NCBI RefSeq assembly: GCF_036088315.1
Contig: NZ_CP107996.1
Coordinates: 1-64,000, forward strand
DNA length: 64,000 bases
From: Streptomyces sp. NBC_00344
GTDB taxonomy: Bacteria > Actinomycetota > Actinomycetes > Streptomycetales > Streptomycetaceae
Direction: 5' to 3'
The translations under genes were made by a program, and so were the position numbers. This document shows positions 35,019 to 44,327 of the stretch, piece after piece; position 1 is the stretch's first letter, and each line of letters opens with the position of its first letter. The notes below the pieces were generated by a model. It was not told the origin of the DNA and did no database searches. It worked only from the letters and a program-made list of their open reading frames with translations.

Positions 35019-36311
35019 ATGTCTGAGAACGAGGGGGCCGAGCGTGATCTGTCCGCTCTGGAGCTGCCACAGTGGGGCCGCTTACGAGAAACCGGTGATC
35101 CCTGGGATCCGTACCAGCTGATCGACAAGGACGGGAAGGTCTGCGCGGAGGCCCAGGCGTTCTTCAAGGACCTCCAGGCCGCGGGCCGCGAAGACACGAC
35201 CCTGCGCTCCTACGCGCTGGACCTGCTGCGCTGGCTGCGATTCCTCTGGGTGCTCGACATCAGGTGGGACCAGGCGACCAGCGTCGAGGCGAGGGACTTC
35301 ATGCGCTGGATGCTGCTGGCCGACAAGCCCGTGCGCGTGCACTGGCGCCTCCAGCTCCGATCGCAGACGGCAGCCCCGCAAGGGCCAGGTGTCCTGCGGT
35401 CGGCACCGGGGACACCGAATCCCGTGACGGGCAAGTCGTCGCCGGGCGTCAAGTACGCGGCGACCACGAGGGCCCACTGCGAAACGGTCGTGCGGACCTT
35501 CTACGACTTCCACCTCTCCGAGGGCACCGGACCGATCATCAACCCGTTCCCTCTGGACCGCTCCCGCCGAGCTGGCCGGGCCAACGCTCACCACAATCCG
35601 ATGGATCGGTTCAAGCACGAGCGGACCGGCCGCTACCGGCCCAAGGTCCCGAAGCGGGTCCCGCGACGGATCCCGGACGAGATGTTCAACGCGATCTTCG
35701 CCGCGCTGAAGTACAACCGGGACCGCGCGATGCTCGCCTTCTGGGTCTCCACGGGCGTGCGCGCGGAAGAGCTACTGACCAGCACGAACCGCGACGCTCT
35801 GCCTGGCGAACAGGTCATCGGCGTGATCCGTAAGGGAACCCGCGACTACCAGCGGGTGCCGGCCTCGCCGGACGCGTTCGTCTGGCTGAGGCTCGCCCAG
35901 GAGGAAGCCTGGCGCTGTGGGGTGCCCCGGGAGCGCAACGCCCCGCTCTGGTGGACGCTCCGGCGGCCCTGGAGACCGCTGGAGTACCCGGCAGCCAGAG
36001 CGATGTTCATCCGTGTCCAGGAGCTCCTCGGATCGAACTGGTCCCTGCACGACCTCCGCCACACGGCGACCTACCGCATGACCAGCGATCCCCTCGTCCG
36101 CCTCACCGACGTGCAGTGGGTCCTGGCCCACAAGCAGCTGACCACCCTTCAGATCTACCTCACCCCCGACTCCGACGAGATCGTCGGGCACATGATGGCC
36201 CACCATGCCCGGCAGGAGATGAAGGCCACCGAACAGCCGCGGCCACCACTGCCCGCCCCCGGGTACGACCCCGTCTCGATGGACGTCATGTTCGGAAGGG
36301 CTGGCTCGTGA
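35019..36311 (+). CDS. Tyrosine recombinase, first gene of a recombinase trio (TnpA-like)
   Basis: A 430-aa site-specific recombinase with all catalytic residues: Arg248 (GVRAEELL), Lys272 (candidate), His344 and Arg347 (HDLRHT), His371 and the nucleophile Tyr380 (LQIYL). A SAM-like core-binding domain spans about 40-170. It is the size and position of the first gene of Tn554/RIT-type recombinase trios. It overlaps the next recombinase by GTGA, so the two are translationally coupled. Strand exchange of the element's ends is the expected role. Confidence 0.85.
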   Translation: MSENEGAERDLSALELPQWGRLRETGDPWDPYQLIDKDGKVCAEAQAFFKDLQAAGREDTTLRSYALDLLRWLRFLWVLDIRWDQATSVEARDFMRWMLLADKPVRVHWRLQLRSQTAAPQGPGVLRSAPGTPNPVTGKSSPGVKYAATTRAHCETVVRTFYDFHLSEGTGPIINPFPLDRSRRAGRANAHHNPMDRFKHERTGRYRPKVPKRVPRRIPDEMFNAIFAALKYNRDRAMLAFWVSTGVRAEELLTSTNRDALPGEQVIGVIRKGTRDYQRVPASPDAFVWLRLAQEEAWRCGVPRERNAPLWWTLRRPWRPLEYPAARAMFIRVQELLGSNWSLHDLRHTATYRMTSDPLVRLTDVQWVLAHKQLTTLQIYLTPDSDEIVGHMMAHHARQEMKATEQPRPPLPAPGYDPVSMDVMFGRAGS

Positions 36312-38811
36312 CCACCGTCGAGCACAGCCCGCCAGTTCTGAAGACCGCGGAACGGGGACGATTTGGGGAAGCACAATCGGCACTGAGAGAGAAGTTCCCT
36401 GCCCGGACTCGGGCCGTCTCCTGGCCGGCCACCCAGGCGTCCAAGGACGAAGTCGTGTACCGCTTGGCACAGCACCCCTTCACCGCGCAGAACAAGGCCA
36501 CGACGAGGTCCCGGTCTCGCGGCGTCCGCTTCGTACTGGCCTGGCTGGAGGCTCAGGCCGGGGTCACCTGGCAGGAACGCTGGGCCTCCACGGGCGCCGA
36601 GAGCCTGCCGAAGGAGGGCTGGCTCGACCTGGCCCGGCAGTGGTTCATCCGAACTGAAGGACTGGTCCTGCGTGACTCCCAGTTGTCGCCAGGGCTCCTG
36701 ATGCTGATCTGCGGGGACGTCATCCGTCCCACGTCGACATGGCTCCTCAGCCGCACCTCGCAGCACCTCGCACGAGCGATGGCATCTGCCCGTGACCCAG
36801 AGGGCTTCGAGCATCTGGGTACACAAGCGGCGTCCGACAAGGTGCCGCCGGCCGTCTTGCGTATCGCCCGGCATCGGGTCTCTGTCATCCTCGCCCGCAA
36901 CGGCGGCTCCATCCGCGACATCACGGTCGGGGACTGCGTGGAGATCCTGAAGGCCCAGGACGCCACCCACGCAGCGACCGGCGACCGGACCGCGTTCTAC
37001 CGCCTATTGCACAGAGCCGGCGTCTTCCCTCAGGACGCGCCGTCAACGATCCGAGCCTTCACCGGCGGACAAGGTCAGCTCAGCGCCGCGGAGATGATCG
37101 ACCGCTACGAGATCGTCTGCAAGCCGGTACGCGACTTGCTGGTGGACTACCTGTGCGAGCGCCAGCCCGCCCTGGACTACACGTCTCTCGCGGCCGTCTC
37201 CCGTGTGTTGGGGAGTTTGTTCTGGAAGGACCTGGAAACCCATCACCCGGGCATAACTCTCTTCGCCTGCCGCCGGAAGTTGCCTCCGCTTGGAAGACGC
37301 GGCACCGGACGAAGACGACGACAGTCCGAAGGACTGATGGCAGCACGGCCTCGGTCACCAGTCGGCGGGAGAGCGCGCGATCGGATCTGACAACGGTGCG
37401 GGCGTTCTACCTCGACCTCGCCCAGTGGGCTGCCGAGGACCCCGCGCGCTGGGCCTCTTGGGCAGCCCCCAGCCCCGTCACCAGCGCGGAAGCGAACCAG
37501 AAGAAGCACCAGCGCCGCGTCAAGGCGAAGATGGACCAGCGCACACGGGAACGACTGCCCGTGCTCCCACTCCTCGTCATCACCAGCCAACGCAACCGCC
37601 TCCAGGCCGCAGCGGTCCTCGCCGCCGCGCGACAGGCCGAGCCCGGCACCATCTTCGCTGTCGACGGCCGGACACTCTTCCGACCAGTTCTGAAATCCGC
37701 GTCCGGCGCCAAGGTCTGGGCCCAAGAGCTTGACGCGCCCAGGACCGCAGTCCGGGCCGCCCGGCACGATCTCACCCACGAGGACCACAAGGCGTTCTGG
37801 GCCTGGGCCGCCATTGAAGTCCTGCGTCACACCGGCATCCGGATCGAGGAACTGTGTGAGCTGAGCCACCACTCGCTCATCCAGTACCGGCTGCCGACCA
37901 CCGGCGAGCTCGTCCCGCTCCTGCAGATCGCCCCGTCGAAGACCGATCAAGAACGCCTGATCCTGGTAACCCCCGAGCTGGCCGACGTCCTGAGCCGCAT
38001 CATCATGCGAGTCCGCGACAGCAACAACATCGTCGCCTCGGTTGCCGCCTACGACCCCCACGAACGCGTCTGGAACCCGCCGATGCCGCTGCTGTTCCAG
38101 CACCGCATCGGCACCGAGAACCGGGCCATGCACCCGACCTGCATCCGGACCTACATTGCCCAGGCCCTTGCAAGCACCGGTCTGACCGACGCCAGCGGCG
38201 AGCGGCTGACCATGCAGCCGCACGACTTCCGAAGAATCTTCATCACCGACGCGGTGATGAACGGAATGCCTCCCCACATCGCACAACTCGTCGCCGGTCA
38301 CCGTGTGATCGACACGACCATGGGCTACCTCGCGGTCTACCCCCGAGGGGTCATCGAAGCCCACCACGCCTTCATCGCCCGCCGCCGGGCCGCCCGGCCC
38401 AGCGAGGAATACCGCACACCCACCGATGAGGAATGGGACTCCTTCCTCGGCCACTTCGAGAAGCGGAAACTCTCCATCGGCACCTGCGGCCGGGCCTTCT
38501 CCACCCCTTGCATTCATGAGCACGCCTGCTTGCGATGTGCCATGCTCCGGCCAGACCCCGCCGAACGACCCCGGCTCATCGAGATCCGCGACAACCTCAT
38601 CGACCGCATCGCCGAGGCCAAGCGGGAAGGCTGGCTCGGCGAAGTCGAAGGACTCGAAACCAGCCTCGCCGGCGCCAACGACAAGCTCGTCCCGATGGAC
38701 GCCGCCATAGCCCGCACGGCTTCGGCGGTCGATCTCGGGATGCCCACCTTCAACCAGATCGCGGGACGCGCCACCGACAGCCGACGGTCGACACCGTTCT
38801 CCACTTCATGA
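36308..38811 (+). pseudogene. Large tyrosine recombinase (TnpB-like), broken by one-base deletion
   Basis: It starts at a GTG overlapping the upstream TGA. Frame one (VTTVEHSPPVLKTAERG onward) runs to about 37253, GSLFWKDLETHHPGI. One missing base there moves the homology to the next frame, NSLRLPPEVASAWKTRHRTK, which continues to 38811. The second part has Arg in HTGIRIEELCEL, PHDFRRIFITD, AGHR and the nucleophile Tyr in MGYLAVYP, then a Cys-rich tail (CIHEHACLRC). If mended it would be about 834 residues, normal for the second trio protein. As read, frame one ends at 37390 and the catalytic half has no good start, so it is likely inactive. Confidence 0.8.
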
Positions 38812-38819
38812 GCGACAGA

Positions 38820-39428
38820 TCAAGCGTTCCAAGGCCCGCACCATGCGTCGATCGCTTCTCTGGATCTGTCCGCCCACGCGGTCGCGGTCCCGCGCGTATG
38901 CGGAAGTGCATCGACCCAGCGTTCCCAGAGGCCGTCCGGAGAAACGAATCGCTCGGCGTGACTTGTGCCCAGCTGGGAATCCAGCCTCATGAGAGCTCCA
39001 AGGGCGGATCCCTGGTCGTACCGGCATTCCAACTGAGGAAGATAACGGTCCAAGTAGGATATAAGGATCTCCGCATCCTCCTGGCTGCCGAACCGGGCAA
39101 GCGCAAAGCAGTAGCCCTGACCTGCATAGGTGAGTTCACTGGCCAGCAGGAGGCTCCCGATGCGTTCACGCCACTCAACCCGCCGGGCCACACCGACCAA
39201 CCACGCAGCGGTCAGTCGGGCACGCCATTCATACCCGAGGAGTGCCCTGATCTCCTGGTCGCTCGCCTGGAGAGAGTCAGCTTGCAGCGAGGCCACGAAG
39301 GCGGCCCGTACTTCCTCCCCAAGGTGGAGGAAACTACCTCCCAGTAGTTCGAGGTATCGCTGTTCACCAGCGACATACCGGGCCACGACATGTCCCTGGC
39401 CAACTTCCTGAGGATGCTGCACGCTCAT
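38820..39428 (-). CDS. DUF6000 family protein
   Basis: A 202-aa helical protein: RYLELLGGSFLHLGEEVRAA, YEWRARLTAAWLVGVARRVE, the invariant-looking YAGQGYCFALARFGSQEDA and YLDRYLPQLECRYDQGSALG. This matches my memory of DUF6000, often found in accessory regions; function unknown. It is convergent to the recombinase gene with an 8-bp gap, sitting where a third trio gene (DUF6262/TnpC-like) would be expected. Confidence 0.75.
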   Translation of the reverse strand: MSVQHPQEVGQGHVVARYVAGEQRYLELLGGSFLHLGEEVRAAFVASLQADSLQASDQEIRALLGYEWRARLTAAWLVGVARRVEWRERIGSLLLASELTYAGQGYCFALARFGSQEDAEILISYLDRYLPQLECRYDQGSALGALMRLDSQLGTSHAERFVSPDGLWERWVDALPHTRGTATAWADRSREAIDAWCGPWNA

Positions 39429-39731
39429 CGCCGCATCATGACCTACCCAGGAGACAACCCCACAAGCGGGGTCCCACGAGATCCGGTCCGTAGTTCAGAG
39501 AATGGGAGTCACTGATCACCGGGGCCGCGATCACCCTCATGACCAGGCGAATCACCCGCCGAAATTCCCGCAGAAGCAGACAACCGGCCTCCCACGAGGC
39601 CCAGCGCGACTGATCCACTTGGCACTGACGGTCAGCAGTCCCACCAAGAGGTCACCGGGCCGTCAAACCAGCCCAATTGTCGCACCACCACGCGGCTCCA
39701 ACAGCGCAACCAGCATACCGAGGCCCGCCCG
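39429..39731. other. Intergenic region
   Basis: Nothing supported on either strand. It separates the DUF6000 promoter side from the end of the GNAT gene. Confidence 0.3.
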
Positions 39732-40238
39732 TCAGCCGCTGACCACGGGATCGAGAGCCTTTGCCATGACCCATTCCCTGCGCACACCATCCGGCAGCAG
39801 GTCGCCAGGCTCCCCGGTGTCCTTGAAGCCGTGACGTTCATAGAGCGCGATAGCTGCACGGTTATCCGGCATTACCGACAACCGCAAGGTCCTAGCGTCC
39901 CTCTGCACAGCCCACTGCGCGATCTCTCCGATCAAGAGGTCTCCCACCCCCTGACCTCGAACCGTGGGGCTGACCCACATCGAGATCAACTCCACGGCAT
40001 CTGGCTGCTCAGCCGGTACACCGCTGACCATCCCGACCGGCCCGCCCGCGCGGACTGCGACAACGTTGTGAGACCGAGGAATTCCTAGGCGGTCTCTCCA
40101 ACGTTCCTCCCGGTCGCCCTGCCCCTGCCACTCCGCCAACGTCGAGCCGAAGGCATACGGCGCCTCGGCAAGCGCGGCTAGCCGCAGGTCGCGCCACACC
40201 GGCCAGTCATCCGGTCCCAGAGAACTCAGTTCGATCAT
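39732..40238 (-). CDS. GNAT N-acetyltransferase
   Basis: A 168-aa protein: WPVWRDLRLAALAEAPYAFG, MWVSPTVRGQGVGDLLIGEI (the R-x-x-G-x-G acetyl-CoA loop) and LSVMPDNRAAIALYERHGFK. Full-length and clean. AGGAG stands 11 nt before the ATG. It lies inside the repeat-bracketed segment, a common cargo type. Substrate unknown. Confidence 0.9.
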   Translation of the reverse strand: MIELSSLGPDDWPVWRDLRLAALAEAPYAFGSTLAEWQGQGDREERWRDRLGIPRSHNVVAVRAGGPVGMVSGVPAEQPDAVELISMWVSPTVRGQGVGDLLIGEIAQWAVQRDARTLRLSVMPDNRAAIALYERHGFKDTGEPGDLLPDGVRREWVMAKALDPVVSG

Positions 40239-40513
40239 GTCAAGACGATGCTCCTAGAGGGGAGTCATCCGCAACCAAGATTAGAAACAGGCGCTCAAAG
40301 AGCGCTTTGTCCCGACAGGGGTGTTTGGCGTTGATTTGTAGACCGCGCCGGTGCGGGGACTTTCAGGCTGATGTTTCCGATGTGGTGCAAGGGGCTCGTG
40401 TCACCCTTCGGCGACCCGTTTCGTTTGGTTCGCTCCTGTCTGATCACAATGCGCCCCCGCTTGTCCTCGTTTACGCCCTGGGGAGGCGGGCTGTTCGACG
40501 GTACTACCGAAAC

Positions 40514-40936
40514 ATGACGCGACACCGCCCGTATCCCAGCGACCTCTCCGACGCACGCTGGGAACTGATCGGACCCACGCTCACCACCTGGCGGGCCGAG
40601 CGGAGAGGCAAGGGTCTCGACATCGGCCGACCACCCGAGCGCGACCTGCGCCGCATCATGGACGCCATCCACTACGTCGACCGCACCGGCATTGCCTGGC
40701 GTTACCTGCCCCACGACTTTCCGCCGTGGGAGACGGTCTACGGCTACTTCGCCACCTGGCAGAAACAAGGCGTCTTCGACCAACTCAACGGACTCCTGCG
40801 GTGCCTGGTCCGCAAGGCCGAAGGCCGCGACGACGAACCAAGTGCCTGCGCGCACGACGCGCAGAGCGTGAAGACCTCCGCGAACGTGCCAGCGACCAGC
40901 CAGGGCATCGATGCCGGCAAGGCCCCGGGAGTGTTG
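40514..40936 (+). pseudogene. N-terminal half of an IS5-family transposase
   Basis: MTRHRPYPSDLSDARWELIG, MDAIHYVDRTGIAWRYLPHD, FPPWETVYGYFATWQKQGVF and HDAQSVKTSANVPATSQGID, then AGK at 40921, after which homology ends. The first catalytic Asp (HDAQSVKTS) is present. The family normally goes on as K-I-V-G-R-K-R-H-L, which is how the fragment at 34605 begins. Confidence 0.85.
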
Positions 40937-41109
40937 AGGGCGACGTCCTGAACACGGGGGTGGAAGCCGTCGAGGTCGAGGATGTCGCGGGCGGCTGCCG
41001 GGTCACGGAGCCGATCGCGAACGTCTTCGACGCGGTCAGCGGCCGGCGGGATCGGCCTGTCTGTCAGGTCCGTCGGACCATTTTCTCCCTTCTGCTTGCT
41101 GGGAGAATT

Positions 41110-41242
41110 TCGCCCTCCCCGCGCGCCGGGGGCGCACGACGGGGCGCCTAACCGCCCGTCATGTCCGGTTTCTGTAACGGGTGTCCGAAGGTAGGCGGCC
41201 CGCCCGTAATCTGAGCGTCTGCCAGGACCTTTGGGGGGGTGC
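41110..41242 (+). repeat. 133-bp direct repeat, right copy
   Basis: Second copy of the 33705-33837 sequence, same orientation, no gaps, 12 mismatches by eye. It lies about 110 bp before the decayed SpoIIE phosphatase, so it might be a duplicated 5' region rather than a mobile-element end. Confidence 0.9.
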
Positions 41243-41354
41243 TGCCCGAACACCAAGGGACCATTCATGATCCGCACAGGCGGGGCGTGGCTGACGGAGC
41301 AGGTGTGCGGTGTCGGCTCGGGCATCGGGGTGCGATCGGGTGCATTCAGGGCAT

Positions 41355-42477
41355 ATGATTCCTGGGCGGTTCAGTGCGTATTGCCGCCTGCCGGGAGAGC
41401 CGCGTCATGCGCTGCTGGCTGTGCCGATCGCGCTGATCGCGCTTCTCATGGTGGTCGACCCCTCGCTCCGCCCGACGTCCACCTCGGGCCTTTCCTCATC
41501 GTCGCGCCCGCTGTGACAGCGTCGTTCGCGGGCCCCCGGACGACGGGATGCATTGGCGCCCTCGCTGTCCTGGCGCAAGCCGTGACTGGCCTCGTGCGCA
41601 CGAGCCTTTTGATCTGAACCACATGTTCCAGCTCCTTGCGCTGATTCTGGTCTCAGCGTTCCTGACCTTCTTCACCTCCTGGCGAGAACAGCGCGGGAGG
41701 GAGCTGACTCAGGTGCGCTCGGTGGCGACGGCCGCGCAGGATGCGATGCTCAAGCCACTCCCGCACCGCATCGGACCCTTGCGCATCGCATCCGTCTACC
41801 TGGCCGCGGAAAGTGAGGCGAAGATCGGCGGCGACCTGTATGCCGCCGTCCGCACAGCGCAAGGAACCCGGGTGATCATCGTCCACGTCAGGGGCAAAGC
41901 CTTGAAGAGCGGTAGGTGCGGCCGCCCTGCTTCTCGGCGCGTTCCGGAGTGCGGCCCACAGGCAGGTGGGCCTTTCGAACTGATCGCTCTCCTGGAAGGA
42001 ACCGTCTCTCCTGACCTGGATGATCCCGCAGCCCCCGAGGAGAAGTCCGAGAACCGCGGCTAGGAATTCATCACCGCCGCCGTGCTGGACGTTCCCGACG
42101 ACGAGCCTGCCCTTCACTTGGTCAGCTGCGGGCACCCGCCGCCCCTGCTTCTGCGCGGCGGCCAGGGCCGCCTGCTCGAAGTACGCCACCCGGCCCCGCC
42201 TCTGGGTCTCACCCAATTCGTGGAAACCGACCTCACCGCACAAACGTTCGCTTTCGACCCCGGTGACATCGTCCGTCTCTACACGGACGGTGTCATCGAG
42301 GCCCGCGACGCGCACGGCATGTTCCACCCGCTCACGGAGCGAGTGCTCCGCACGTCCGGCGAGGGTCCCGAAGCTATCCTGGCCCACCTGCGCGAGGGCC
42401 TGCGGCGCCATACCGGCGGACGTCTGGATGACGACGCCGCCATAGTGGCGATCGAGCGACTGCCGCAGCAAGCGTGA
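41355..42477 (+). pseudogene. SpoIIE-family phosphatase with membrane sensor, multiply broken
   Basis: MIPGRFSAYCRLPGEPRHAL leads into membrane helices (VPIALIALLMVV; second frame HLGPFLIVAPAVTASFAG; third frame MFQLLALILVSAFLTFFTSW). The PP2C domain follows: RELTQVRSVATAAQDAMLKP, AKIGGDLYAAVRT and RGKALKS, then a shifted patch. A TAG (42061-42063) stands where Glu is expected before EFITAAVLDVPDDEPALHLV, and the end has FDPGDIVRLYTDGVIEARDA. At least three frameshifts and one nonsense codon. Relatives dephosphorylate anti-sigma antagonists such as the STAS protein next door. Confidence 0.85.
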
Positions 42478-42553
42478 GCTGAGACGAAACAGGCCTAACC
42501 AACACGGCAGGCGGACTGGAGTCACTCCGCTGCAGTCGCCGCATGGCGGCTGA

Positions 42554-42898
42554 CTACTCCTCGGTGGTCACGACGGTGTCGAGGCCGGCATGGCGCAGGG
42601 TGTGCTGAACGGCACGGCGGGCCCCGCGGGTGGTGACGGAGACTGTGCGCGGTGCACGCGTGACCGCGCGGAGGAGCGCGTAGGCACACGCGAGGTCGAT
42701 CCGCTCAAGACCGCTCATATCCCACACCCAGTCGCCTGCCTGCCGCAGGCGCCGGTCACTGATGAGCTCTTCCAGCGCGGGCAGAGCGTGCGCGTCCAGG
42801 ACACCGGAGAACGTCAGGAAAGCGTGCTGCTCGTCAGCCTCGATGATCGCTACGGGTAGGTGCTGCGGCTGGAGGGACTGAGAGGATGGATCTGCCAT
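42554..42898 (-). CDS. STAS-domain anti-sigma factor antagonist
   Basis: A 114-aa single STAS domain: LPVAIIEADEQHAFLTFSGV, LDAHALPALEELISD and DMSGLERIDLACAYALLRAV, in which Ser of D-M-S-G or the following D/C positions sit where RsbV-like proteins are phosphorylated. GGAGG stands 6 nt before the ATG at 42898. It probably binds an anti-sigma factor in a partner-switching circuit; the likely phosphatase partner upstream is decayed, and the kinase is not in the window. Confidence 0.85.
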   Translation of the reverse strand: MADPSSQSLQPQHLPVAIIEADEQHAFLTFSGVLDAHALPALEELISDRRLRQAGDWVWDMSGLERIDLACAYALLRAVTRAPRTVSVTTRGARRAVQHTLRHAGLDTVVTTEE

Positions 42899-44027
42899 GG
42901 CGGCCTCCTCGCGGCACGTCACTCACGTGCCTTCATTGTCTCAAACCGACGCGCTTGGCCTCGCCGGCAAGCAGCTGGCCGATGGCCTATGCCGCGTCGC
43001 GGGCCGGGCGGCCCACGCCGACGACGGTGGCCGAGGTCGGGCCGTCCAGTCGCCGTAGCCGAACACCCAAAGCCGCCGCGCACTGACCTCGCCATCGATC
43101 TTTGACACCTCGCCGGGCGTGTGATGGTGCGCTCCGAGTGAGCAGGGGTGATGTGGCACGTGGCGGCGCCGCGGGTGGAGCAGCCGTCCCATGACGGCGG
43201 CCCGAACCCCGGAGGAGGGTTCGGGGCCGCCACACGTTCCCGGCGTGGGGGCCGGGCCATGAGGAGCACGACGAGGTCGCACAGGGATTCGCGTGTACTA
43301 CGAGCAGGTACGCAGGGCTTGGGAGGATCCTGAAGTAAGGGCGCGGGCAAACCCCTGGCAGTTCAGACAGATCGGATCGCAAGCGCGGCTGCGGCCTCCA
43401 GCCTCGGTCAAGACCCGGGGCGCTCGGTCCCCCGATCGGTCAGCGGCGTACTCAGGCCGACGGCCGAGCGTGCCGATGAGGTAGGCGCTCTGGAACAGAT
43501 CCAATGTAGGTGAAGGCGAGGTGTGCCAGTCCCCGTACACGATCCCAGTGGGCTGCCGCCGTTCGCGCGGCGCTTGAGCTCGGCAACTCGCGGCTGATGA
43601 CCAGCGCGTCATGGCCCCGGGCCGGTACAAAACCTTCGTACCGTTCCGCTGCCTGCGATGCGGCCGGACCGGACGGTGCAGAGCCGCTGATCTGATCGAC
43701 TTCCCGCACTGGTTCGGAGGTCCACTGACCGCGGTCAATGGAAGCGGTCGAGGCAGTCGCGGTGCAGTCAGTGCCCGGAGCCCTGCCCAGATGTCTCGCA
43801 GGTCGTCTGGACGACGGCGAAGGCCCGCGTTCCACGCCGCTGCGTGACGCGCATCTGGAGCCCATCTACTTCCACTACTCCAGCAACCGGTCGCACCCGT
43901 GCCACTGCATGCTCTGTGCTCTGTGGCCGGCGGGTACTCCACACGGATCTGGAACGTGTGGAAGAAGAAGAGCCGGGGCTGCACCCCTACAAGTATCTGA
44001 TCGACGCGATTGCATCGCGCGCCGGGA
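42899..44027. other. Degenerate 1.1-kb stretch
   Basis: No intact gene. It contains the terminator-like hairpin at 43201-43225. On the minus strand about 43470-43700 reads YEGFVPARGHDALVISRELP and HWDRVRGLAHLAFTYIGSVP, a plausible fragment of an unknown gene. On the plus strand 43940-44030 reads VLHTDLERVEEEEPGLHPYK, another fragment without a name. Confidence 0.35.
43201..43225. terminator. Inverted repeat, terminator-like
   Basis: CCCGAACCC and GGGTTCGGG form a perfect 9-bp stem with a 7-nt loop in a stretch without genes. No U-tract follows; in high-GC actinobacteria such stems alone often end transcripts. Confidence 0.5.
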
Positions 44028-44267
44028 TCACTGATGGAATTGGGGAACGATGAGGTAGATCCCGTACAGCACCGCGACGGCACAGGCGATGAAACATAGG
44101 CCGGCAGCCGCGAGCGGCGCCCTTCCGGCCTCGCCGTGCCCGCGTGCGGTGTCCCGTCGCGACAGCGCGACCACGCCGAAGGAGAAGACAACGACGACAG
44201 CAAGTGCTGCTCCCGCTCCCACTATGACCACCTGGCCGAGTGCGCTCCAGTGCAAGTGCAGGTTCAT
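44028..44267 (-). CDS. Small membrane protein next to the phosphate transporter
   Basis: A 79-aa protein with two helices (about 11-33 and 56-75) separated by a basic loop rich in Arg. The start MNLHLHW at 44267 was chosen because the frame upstream lacks hydrophobic content. It lies 60 bp downstream of the PiT transporter on the same strand and is probably in its operon; similar small membrane genes accompany pit in Streptomyces. Function unknown. Confidence 0.65.
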   Translation of the reverse strand: MNLHLHWSALGQVVIVGAGAALAVVVVFSFGVVALSRRDTARGHGEAGRAPLAAAGLCFIACAVAVLYGIYLIVPQFHQ

Positions 44268-44327
44268 TGCGCTGGCCTTCCTCTCGTCGATGCGCCTGTG
44301 CCGCACTGGTCCGGTTCTGCCGGCAGG

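Noticed and set aside
38808..39347. Third trio recombinase gene on the plus strand
   Set aside because: The frame starting at the ATGA overlap is the antisense of the DUF6000 gene and has no TnpC/DUF6262 pattern after the first residues.
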